NCBI RefSeq assembly: GCF_037126465.1
Contig: NC_088206.1
Coordinates: 7,229,187-7,293,186 of the forward strand
Reading direction: 5' to 3'
From: Ornithodoros turicata
Taxonomy: Eukaryota > Arthropoda > Arachnida > Ixodida > Argasidae
Length of the DNA: 64,000 nt
This document shows, piece after piece, positions 32,401-44,400 of this stretch. Below the pieces are notes generated by a model. It worked only from the letters and a program-made list of their open reading frames with translations. It ran no database searches and was not told the origin of the DNA. Position numbers and translations under genes: made by a program. How positions within the stretch are numbered: position 1 is the first letter of the stretch; the number at the start of each line of letters is the position of its first letter.

Positions 32401-35400
32401 TCTAGTTCTGGTCTCTCGAAACATTTCAGTGAGGTTTGGGGGTGCAAAGCTGTGAAGGGGGGTAGACTGTTAATTGGTAGTAACAGGGCATAAACAAGGA
32501 CAGCCTGCAATCTGGGGAAGAGCGTACGGTTCAGCTGAAACACCGTCGACTCTATTCGGAGTAGACTGAATGGGCCGCTAACAGGCATTGTGTACAACAC
32601 CCGCAGAGTGTCTTTGGCACGGCACTCTTTGCCCCAACCCCGGTGACTACCGGCACTGCACAGCCGTTTGGGACCGTGATAGCTGCTTCAGCACCGTCGG
32701 AGGCGACCACTTCCGTGACTCCAGCAACAACTCCGACGTCCACGGTGACTATGGCGGTTTATGCTGCGGCTCCTGCCACCACAAATGTCACTGGCACTAG
32801 TGTTACAGGCATCTCGACAAACGCAGTTGGAACGAACCAGACGTAAGTTTTCATTATTCTTTTCATTGTTTGTGTCACTAAATGAATCCCGTACTCTGCA
32901 GCTTTCAGACGAGGCTCGCCGGCACCGTGATTCCTGGAACGACCAGTGTACCGGTCACAACCACCCTCCCCATCACCATTCCCTGCACCATTGCAGCAGC
33001 CCCTATCCCAGGAGCAGTTCCAGTATCCGTAGCAGGAACCCTGTCTGGTACAGCGACGAGAACAATAGCCGGAGCCATGACAGCAGCCGTGCCCGTCTCC
33101 GTGGCAGCTACGGTACCCGCCAGTATTGCGGGCACGGTACCGGTCACGGTGCAAGCATCAAACGTCTACGTTGCGACGGACATTACGAGCTCTACAGAGC
33201 CGAGATCACTGTTGATAGCTGGCACAACCGGTTCCATGACGACGAGTACGGTGTCAATGGTGTCGTCGGTACCTACACCCATTGCTGCCACCATCACCAC
33301 AAGCGCAGGTAGTACGGCACCGACTGTGGGCAGCAGTGCGGCGTGTGTGAATGGGGTCGTGCCCACCACAACAAGTACGACCAGTGCGGCGGACCCAGCG
33401 AACGCCGACTTTGACCCGATTCAAGCAATGGACTGGAAGGACGGGATTGCGACTTTGCCTGGGAGCAACTTGAAGGTATGCTGAGTAACTCTCTACATCA
33501 CCCGTACTATTGTGAGCGTTATGAAAGGGAACGCACAAGCGTGACACTTGAAGTAAATAGAAGTAAATGGGCCGAGAGTGACGCTGTTTTGTCTGGTGCC
33601 TACAGCCCTGCCATGCATGTAATCGATCTTGCACATGAGTTCCATGCTGTCAGACACGACCAGTTTGGTTCGTGTAATAATAACGACGTAATAACGTAAT
33701 AATAACGTTGTGTAGTAATAACGACGACCTTCCTTTTTTTCTTTCCATTGCCTTCGGTCCCAATAGTGTGTAGTGTGCGTGTCACTAGGAAACTTCCATT
33801 CGGCATGGACGCCTGTTGACACTAATGATAGTAAAAATGCCTGACAGTGAGCGAATGAAAGTAATAGCTTTCTGCTTTATGGGGGAGCTCTTTAAAAACA
33901 GGAAACGGGACTATGCAAGCACGGAGCGAATCCACCACCCACCATCCTCCATCAATCCACCTCTATCAATCGCTCCCTATTATCAGCTGACAACAGTGTG
34001 TGTTAGGGAGAAAAGGGACGGCAGCACTCTTTCCACTTGCACTCTGAAGCGGCCGGAAGGCACAACCATCTGTGATGGACGAGGCTAAAGCTCATGATAG
34101 TACATCAAGCAAATGCCATTCAGTACTGTCTGTGTAGCACTGCATGATTGACATTGATCCTTAGCACATTAAGCACTTGGCATCGTGTTTCGTGTCAGTG
34201 TGGCACACATATTACTAATTTTGGAGTTTTGCAAATGTACTACACGTTTATTTGATCTTGCCCACCATCTATTAATGGATATAACCTTTTTTTTGTGTGT
34301 GTTTTTTGTTTTGTTTGTTTGTTTTGCAACTTCCATGAGTCTGACTATAAGCAGGGAGTGACTTCTTCGGGTTAAACCCCACATTCCGCCCGGTTATTCG
34401 CCCCCGAACTGACTTCCGACCAGTTCGGGTTAAAGCTGATTTCTCCCCGAATTCCAGTCACTACGAAATCCTATAACTGACGACTCCACTCAAGACGACC
34501 AAAGGTCGCCACGTGCGACACGTGTAAGAATGGGTCACCTACTTTCCCAGCAATACACCCACGTGTGTCAGCACTGTCCAAAGACCTAATAGACGAGAGG
34601 AGAATCTAAACCTGCTGATAACACCCAAAGGCCTTAACTATCGCCCGATTTCTTCCCGAATTACAGATTTAAAAATAACGCCCGGTTAACGTCGGGTTAA
34701 AGACATTCAACCCGAAAAAGTCACCCCCTAACTGTAAGTAGAGCCTGAAGTTTTAGGGTTGAACCCGATTCTTCCCCGAATTTGCACCCCAAATTGAAGG
34801 TTGCCTCTTTAGGGTGAAACCCGATATTTACCCGGCAAATTGCCCCTCACTGAGAAGTCCGTAGGAATGCACACTTAGCTTGTTTGGCAGCAAATGCAGT
34901 TACATCACAGTTTGTACGAATCCAGTACACTTAGTTTGAGTAACTGAGCCCGATTTCTCCCCGAATTTAGCGTACTGGAAGTTTTTTCCACCCGAATTCG
35001 CACGAATTTAGAGCGCACGTTTATTTACCCGATTTTTACCTTCTGAATTAAAAAAAAAAATATTTCCCGAAAACTTCAGGCTCTAACTATAAGCGGTCTG
35101 TGCTGCATCTGTATAGTACACTGAAAAAAAAAACGTCTGAGCCAGTGCGTCTCACGCAGTTCCGTCTGACCGAATTTGGCACCTTGGAAGTGGTGTCTGA
35201 GGAGCCGGAGACTCCGCCGACGGTGTCGCAGGCGGTGTCGCAGACGGTGAAGATAGCTCCGAAGGTGTCTGAGCCCGAGAGCCCCCTGAAGGCCTTTGTG
35301 GTGCCCCAGTATACAGCACCATCCCCCAGCAGCGTGAAAGAAGAGATTGTGACTTCGCAGATGACAAGCCCAGGTAATGGTCTGACACTCTGTGGCAGGT

Positions 35401-38400
35401 TTGATTGTAGATGTTAAAGTAGCACAGAGGTCATTTTGAACACCCAGTTTTCTTCCTATAAAACTGTGAAGTGTAGGCCAGTAAGATGCACCATGCGAAG
35501 TAATTTACACCACAGAGTCATAATTATCGCGGAAATTGAATTTAAAATACGCCGCAAAAAGCGACCGTGCACAATGGTGGTGAAGAGCCGTACCAGCCTG
35601 TGATCTGCCTGGAACATCGTGCTGACGCTATAAAGAGAACGCTCGCTGATTGGTCTAGAGAAATGTCGTCTGCTATTCCGCTGTCGTCTGCTACTCGGCT
35701 GTTCGGGGTTCTGATAAAGCCTTTCTCCTTGCCTCGGTAATGCTTCGGCTGCTCCTTCTATCCCCAGTTCTCCGGGAAAACTGGCAAAACAAGTTTACAG
35801 CGGCAAAGGGACAATGCGCTGACCCCCACTGACCGGCAAACCAGAACGAGTCTCCTTATGCCGCCATCGGTGACGTGCCATCATACCTCCTCATCCTCGT
35901 TATAGCTGGAGTGGCGAGTTAAGGGTTGAGGCGCGGAGCTACGTTTATGCGAGTTTTTTTTGTGTGGGAAACAAATTGCACACATCAAAACTTTTCGCGC
36001 TATTCGGTATAATGACACACACATTTTCATCAGATGTCTTAACCTGAAATTTTTTTTGGATGTCCCTCTGTACTCCTTTAACTCTTTGTTTTCCCCCCAT
36101 TTTACCAAGGTTCAGAATTGACAAATGGCTGTCCAGAAGATGCGAAGCCAAAAGAGAAAGGCACCGACGAGATCATCTGCTGCCAATTCTGCAGTTGTCA
36201 CGGCTTGCGGAGCGAGTTTGTCCGCGATGGTCATTTCTGTGGGCAACTGTGCTACGTGAACTACACATCCAGGTGCTATCACTTCGCCAACTTGAGGCAT
36301 CACCCGTGCACTTTCGGTGATGAGAGTGTTGCACCATTCTGCGCCGTAGAGGGTGTTTTTTCGCTACATTTGCGCCAAAGCGCGGAGTAGGTGACCACTT
36401 CGTGGTCCACGGAGATCACGCACGTCACTAGAAAACGAAACCACGAAGTGAACTACAGGTTTTCCTGGCGACTTTAATCCGAGTGCCAGCTAAATTAATC
36501 TGTGTGCCACGCAAACTTTATGGGGCACGGATTAATTTAGCTAGCACTCAGATTAAAATTGCCGGAAAAACCTGTAGACGCACCAGTGTGTGACAGAATT
36601 TAAAAGTGAGAGGGAGCTGTCGCAGCGACTTACTAGTCGGCTATTCTGTCGAAGCCGATGCCATCTCTGCCTCGCCTAACCCTGCCTAGCTCTAGGCTCA
36701 GGGATGCACCCTCCCGATGACGCTCCAATGATTGTGCTGTTTGTTCTGTGTTAACTTTTGTATGTTCCTCAAGCTCAGGGACATGTCGCGTACGTCAAGT
36801 ACATATACACCAACCATAACTTGCTCCCCCCTGTTCCCCACTCCTTCGTGATGTGCTCTCTCCATCTGTCCACATCTCTATGCTGCTCATAGCCACAGTT
36901 CACGCTCGCTCTGTGGCTACGCTAGGTTAGCCTAGGGTAGGCTCCCCGATCTCGCCCCTCTAAATCAAGTAGAAAATTGCCCCGGGCCCGATGCAACTAA
37001 AACTGAACACGGAGAGCGCTCATTCCACATCGTAAACGAGCAACCGTACACGCCAGAGGCCCCTTCGACGGCGGGTTGCGAAGTTGCGCCAAAACTCGAT
37101 TTTTTTTTTTTTTTTTTTTTCGCCATAACGCTTTGAAGCACTCTCATCACTGTACTTTCAAAGCACCAGTGTCACTGCAGATCCTTTACTATTCTGGCTC
37201 ACTCAGTTACTGTCTGCTTGAAATCACTTCTTGCCTATCTTTGTTTGTTTTTCAGAGAGAGGATCAAAAGAAAAGAAGAAATCATAAAGAAGAAGAAAAG
37301 GAAGGTGACACCAAATGGAGAGGAGGTGGACGATTCACCTGACGAGGTTAGTCGGAGATCCTTCTTGGAATTTTTCTTGCCTCCTGTCACTGTGGATTTC
37401 ATTGTCATTATCACCAATACTCCTGTCACACGGCAAATTGAATGGCATTACATGCGAATGAGTTTGAGGAGCTCGTCGGTAGAGAGGTTGCAAAAACAAA
37501 CAAAAATAAACCGTTAGGAGAAATTAAACACGAATGAAAAGTTGTACTCCACTATTTTATCACAAATTTCATAACTTTTGACACGAAGGAAGAAAGGCTT
37601 AGCACTGCTTTTCGGAGAACTGCCCTCGTTTCCAGTCGACTCCCTTGCAAGTGCCATTTATTTATTTATTCGAATACACCTTACAGCTCCACCGAGGTGG
37701 CATTACGTAGGGGGAGAGAGAGTACATGGCTGTATACACAAATGCACGAACGAAGATAACAAAAATGAAATCGAACGAATATAAGCGTGCACACCAATGA
37801 TAAAAATTTGTCCCGTCTCGGCTTGTGATACTTCACCAACTGAGCAGCCTCCAAAACGTAACAATTTTGAAAGAATCTAACGTTTCGCTAGTTCCTAGAA
37901 AAGGAAATAAAAATCTAATATGAATGTACCTGTATATACCTCCTATGTTCAACCCTGGTGTCTTAATCATCGACAGTGACATCATTTGCGAATGACATTC
38001 TTTTTCTCCGTGTAGCTCGATGCAATACAAACGAATGACATTCGCTGCGAATGTCATTCGCTGGAAATGCCATTCACTTTGCCGTGTGACAGGGAGGCAG
38101 GGCATAACCTGGTTCCGCATCATTGTTAGGCTCCGCCGAGGAAAGAAATCAAGCTGAGCTTCAGAGAGGAGTCAAACTCCTCGGAAGCGCAGCGACCGCC
38201 TCCGCCAAAGCCAAAGTGCAAACCTTTTGCCTGGAGCGAGTACCTGGAAAAGGAGAAGGTCATCACGGCACCAGCGAAGTTGTTCAAAGATGTGAGTGTC
38301 ACTTATCTTCTGCATGAACCCGGGACAGATTGCAGCATGGGTACTAATCCGCGCAGTCTCAGGGCATCCCAATTGGGAAAAACGGATTCCGTGTCGGGAT

Positions 38401-41400
38401 GAAGCTGGAAGCCATTGACCCACGTCACCAGGCCATGTTCTGCGTGGTGACAGTGGCCGAAACTGTCGGCTACAGGCTACGGCTTCACTTTGACGGCTAC
38501 TCGGACTCTTTCGATTTCTGGACAAATGCGGACTCTCCGGATATTTTTCCTGCCGGCTGGTGCGAACGCACCAACCACGTCCTTCAGTCACCGAAAGGTA
38601 TGATATGAGATCTGAAATTAAAAATTAATTTTAATTAAGATTTTTAATTAATTATAATTAAGATAAGATTAAGATAATTAATTAAGATTTTTAATTAAAA
38701 TTAAAAATCTGATTTTTTTTTTTATGTGGCATTGTACAGCTAGAAGTACAGTGTGACACTCGTGTAGGCTGCTGATGCAGTGCAGCAGTTTCTGCCAGCA
38801 AATGAGTGTGAATCCTGACAAGCTAATGCCCATCAGTAATGCAGATTTTGCACTTGGATCTTTTGTGCCTAGTCTATTCCAAACGTATATCTTATCATAT
38901 GGCTCATTGTGGTGGCCATATTTGCAACCTTTGCAGGCTATAATCAGCAGTCTTTCAACTGGAATCTATACTTGAAGGCCTCCAGAGCTCAAGCTGCTCC
39001 GAAGCACCTGTTTGCTTGCAAGAATGGTCAGGTATTACTGTTCTTTCTTTGCTCCCTATATAGGTATTCTCCTCTAGGTATTTTTTTTTTAACTGCTTTC
39101 TAGCTGAATTGTGTACAGCTTACATTAAGGCTTTGAGTTCTGCAGACATTCATGTGCCCTGCAGTGGCCATTTGCTGCTTGTTATTCCTTTTACAATTAC
39201 GCCCATTTATGCCATTTACGCTGAACATGCAGAGCTTTTGGGGGCTCAAAAGCATTTTCCGTAGCTCTAAATTGACGCAGTTTTGTGCCGAAAGCTTTCC
39301 CGAGGACAACATAACCGCCGATATCACGTGGCGCTTGAGATGGACGATTTCGTCCATTGCTTGTCGTCCATTGCTTGTCATCCAGTGCTGCCGTAGTCAT
39401 CATCATTCTCACTATCGGAACTATATTGTCCATTAGAACGCGCCTTGTGCACATGTGATTCGTCAGTGCGTGTTTGGGTGGGGACACTCAGCATTCTTTC
39501 GATGAAACCGGTGTATGGGGAAAATACCAAGGAAAAATAGTGATCAGATAAGCCGCAGAGCGCCCGTTAGGAGAAAAAAAATCGCGCATAAGGCACGGCT
39601 AATACGCGTGAAATTACAGGTATTTGCAGTGATATCCGTGTCCCGGTGCTCTAAGCTCGAGACGTGCGTTCTACATAGCAGGTGACACCCGTGGGATTCC
39701 GAGTGGGCATGAAGCTGGAAGCCGTGGACAAGCGGCAGCCGGGTCTGGTGTGTGTGGCCACCGTGGCCGACCTCATGGAAGGAGGTCGGTTCCTGGTGCA
39801 CTTTGACGGACTCGATGGATCCTACGACTATTGGGCGGATCCCAGTTCACCTTACGTCCACCCAATACACTGGTGTCGAGATCATAACTGCAGCCTCACG
39901 CCTCCATCATGTGAGTGATATTGCTGCAAAGGCTCGAAAATGGTTGAAATAGGATCACATTAATTGTTAACTGTCGATTTCTTAGTGGAACACATAGAGC
40001 CTGAAGTTTTTCGGGGAAATATTTTGTCCTACATTCGGGGGGGCAAAAATCGGGTAAATAAACGTCTGCACTAAATTCCCCCAAATTTGGGTGAAAAAAC
40101 TTCCAGTACGCTAAATTCGGGGAGAAATCAGGCTCAGTTATTCCAACTAACTGTAGCGGTTTGGTAAAAACGGTGATGTAACTGCATTTTTCTGCCAAAC
40201 AAGTAAGTTAGTGCATTCCTGCAGACATCCCAGTGAGGGCAATTTGCCGGGTAAAAATCGGGTTTCACCCTAAAGAGGCAACCTTCAATTTGGGGTGCAA
40301 ATTCGGGGAAGAATCGGGTAAAACCCTAAAACTTCAGGCTCTAGAAATGCATAACTGGGTGAAAACCCAGGGGGGGGAATCTGGATGTTCTGACCCCATC
40401 AATTTGTCTTCACGAGGAGTTCCCGCCGACGTTAGGCAGTGTATACGCTTAGAGCCTCGTAATTTAAGGTTAGTCCCAATACAACCCATTTTTACTCCTC
40501 TCCCCAAATGATATGCATAATCATCACCTGGGGGTAAAACGTGAAAGCTCCTAAAAATGAACATTTCAAAATGCAAATTCATCCACCAGTATGGGCACTA
40601 ACCACAAAATTCGACACTGCTGCTCGGCAACTTGTATTCATCTGAAACATGATAAGCGCTATCCTTTTAGATTTTACACCCCAAAATCTGCTTTTTTTTA
40701 CCAGATATAATATGATTCCACCCTATTTTTCAGTTCCCGAAATAATGCTTCATTATTGAGCGCACGTTTATTTACTCGATTTTTACCCTCCGAATTAAAA
40801 AAAAAAAATTTCCCGAAAACTTCAGGCTCTAGTTATACATAATTCTCCAAATTGTTTGAAGCTTGGACTTTTGTCTGCTTTTTCGTAGCCTTCAAGGGCC
40901 CTTTCTCGTGGGAGAAGTATCTGGTGGAGACGAAGTCCCAGGCCGTTCCGGGACGTGCATTCAAGCTGAGGGTGCCCCAAGGATTCCGACGTGGCATGCG
41001 ACTCGAAGCCGTGGATCCCAGGAACGCGCAGCTCGTTCGAGTCATGTCTGTGAGCGCTGTGCAGACGCGGGGCTTGGTCCTCCACATGGATGGGTGGAGC
41101 CAGACCTACGACTTCTTCGTTGAGGAGGACAGTCAGGACATTCACCCTGCAGGATGGTGTGCAAAGACTGGCCATCCACTGGAACCCCCACCTGGTGAGT
41201 TCGCTGCGATTGGGTTTCTGGTAGAACGTTGAGTTGCTCTTACGGGGTGGGTAAGTTTCTACCAGGGGTGGATCCAAGATTTTTCTGAGAAGGGGGGTCG
41301 GTCCTGTATGGGCCTGTTGCACTAAAGTTTAGCAAAGCGACTGCACCACCATCTCCCCACTCGTGTGCAGAGGGCCCTTACTAGATGGTTCCCTGCCTTA

Positions 41401-44400
41401 CCGCTGTAGCGGGCACGTAATTTCTTTTGTGCAAATAATTGTGCCACGATGTTTCAGAGCCGCAGTATAGGCGATACATGTCTCTGTACGGACAAGCCTC
41501 TGGCTACACGACCACAATTGGCACTGCAGAATACGGTTCGGAACGCTCCAAACAGCGTGCAACACACCCATTGGACAGCTTGCTACGTCCAACTGCCTAG
41601 GATCAATTGATGCACTCAGTGATGGCACAAACATGGGGGGGCTAACTGGCTCAGGACATTCAGAACTGGAGGGGGGGGGGAATAAAAATGGGTTTTACTG
41701 GGTTAACTAAAATGACGGGGCTGTAATTATTCTAGAATAATTAAAGGAAGTGTTCTAAGAAGTAAGTATTCCGGAAGTATTCTAAAATAAAATAAATAAA
41801 TTATGATGTGTCTTTATATTACATGGTACGCATTGCATGTACTGTCTCACTTCGCACAGATTTTGGCAAAAAAAAAAATACAGAAGCCGACACTGAAGAT
41901 TTTTGTTGAAGTTTAATTTGTACAAGCTTTCCTCCTACCTGAGGAAGCGTGGACCTCCACGCGAAAGCTTGTACAAATTAAACTTCAACAAAAATCTTCA
42001 GCTTCAAAAATCTTCAGTCGGCTTTTGTATTTTGTTTACGTGATCTACAGGACTTGACTCCCGTCTTCGTATACGCTTCAGATTTTGGCCCCAAATTGCC
42101 TGATGCTCCAGGCAACTGCCCCACCCCTGGCTGCACAGGAGTTGGTCACATAAAGGGACCGAAATTTGCCAGTCATCACAGGTTTGTTTGCTGTTTCATG
42201 TGCGGCATTGTAGAGCGAGAGAACTGAACTTCTTATCCTCGTATTCACGATGAAATATGGTGATTTCACACGCAGCGCATTCGGCTGTCCCTACTCGGAG
42301 CTGAACATGGAGAAAGAACAGCAGCAGCAGCAGCAGACCGATCGTCTGGGCAACACTCGCAATGAGATAATGATCGACATAGTGCATGTCGCCCAGGACA
42401 CTCCCTCTGTGGAAACGACCACCACTTGCGACACTACGCCTAAAGGTGGCACTGTCGAAGGGCTCAGGTGAGTTGTTGACCCCCTTCCTATAGCTACAGT
42501 GAATGACGCAAGAAGCTTTTGTCAGACATCATTTAAATGCCTTGGGGTACAAAAATTTAGAATGCTATTACTGTATTTGCACGATTCTAAAGTGCGCCTT
42601 TTTGTCTAAAAAAACTGCGCTCAAAATCGCCTGCGCGTTACAATTGCGCCCAAAAACGGAAGTTCGGGGAACAAGACGGAGTGCTCGGTCAAAGGTGGCC
42701 AGCAGCATCGCAGTAGACATCACTTCCTTGCGGCCATCGCGCAGTCGCTGTTTTCGATCGTAGCGTTTTTGCGTTTAAGAGCTCCAGATGTGCTTCACGC
42801 ACATGGGACAACCGACAGCAATGTTGACTGCAGCTGCAGTGCGCACCAGCGTCCTGCATGACGTTGCGCGATGCTCAGTTGCTCGAGCAGAGCAGAGAGC
42901 TCAGAGTCGAGCAGATACGGTATTTTTGGTTCATAGAGGTCTATCAAACTATGCATTAAAGCTCTCTCTCTCTATCAAAATGTTTGAATATTCACCCTAG
43001 CCTACCGGAAGAAAAATCAGCAAAATTTTAGCATTTCTTTGGTATTCCAACTAAACATCTTATATGTAGACCCTGAAGTTTTCGGGTTTTATATTTTTCC
43101 AAATTCGGGGGGTAGAAATCGGGTCAATAAATTGATGTCGAAAATTCACGCAAATTCGGGCAGAAAGCTTACCATCAGTTGAGTTCGGGGAGAAATCGGG
43201 CATTATTGTAGAATAACCGTTCACTGTACCATTTATCCAGAGTGCCGGAAGTAATGGGCAGCCGCATATTTTGTGAGAAACTAGTATGTGGATGCCTTGA
43301 GGTGCCTAGCCTAACTACAGTTTTGCAGGTAGAAATCGTGTTTAACCCTAGATAGGTGAACCTCAATTCGGGGTGGAAATTCGGGGAAAAATGAGGTTTA
43401 ACCCTAAAACATCAGGGTCTACTTATATGGTGTATCCAAGAGCAGTTCCGCTAAACTGCGTTTTATTTGAAAAAAAAAATCGTTTTCTGCCTGTTTGTTA
43501 TCTCATGAGACCAGTTGCACTTGCTCCTTGCTTTTCTTCAGGCGCTGTCCAACTCCAGGATGCAATGGAAGTGGCCACCTGAACCAAAAGTACTCTGTGC
43601 ACCACAAAGCTTCAGGATGTCCGTTGGCAGGCGGAAAATTGCAAGTCCCGGAAGCAGCCAATGGAGACGACAGTAGTCAAGATAGCATGCAGGCAACACC
43701 TCCATCAGCACCTCGGGGAAGGGGAAGGCCACGAAAGTACGTAGATCAGCTCGCGGACTCGAAAAAAGAGAAGTCGTAGGGCCGTACCAGATGACACGTG
43801 ATATCACAATCTTACAGAAACAAGACACCAACTCCAGTTGGCGCCAGTAATCCAAAACAGGTCAAGAATGATGGTATGTTTTGCTCTTCTTCCTTTGATG
43901 TGTTTCATTCTTTGCATCTGTGACTGCTAAATTTGCATCTATTACCTCTGTCACACGGCCATTCCAATGATCATTGAGTTCAATGGCCTTTGATCATCTC
44001 AAGTGCCATTGAAAATATACCACTGCCACACGGCCCCATCCAACGCTTCTTAGGAGGTTTGCAGTGCTACGCACTGGATAAGGCCGTGTGCATCCTTTTG
44101 TCGATCTACACAAGATTCCTGCGTAGCGCGGTGTCCAGTCACCGTTCAGTTCAATCGTTATTCATTTCAATGACCATTGAAATTCTCGTGCGGCAGCGGT
44201 ATATGATTGCTCGATCTGATGAAGTTACTTCCTGGTTCACGCGCAACATGTACTTCGATAACAGTGCCTACGAGGCAACCTGGGAACGGGAACGACCTGC
44301 ACAATTGTGTGCACCAGTCCGTGTTCTGCGGAAACGCGCAGCAGACGACGCAGGGTCCTTCTCCGCCATCAGGTCCCGAGAAATCCCTCTGCTGGGAACA

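Noticed and set aside
32759..33312. Other open frames (Ser/Arg- or Gly/Cys-rich) over L(3)mbt exons 4-5
   Set aside because: They are alternative readings of the Thr/Val/Pro-rich exon. Only one frame joins in phase to the exons on both sides.
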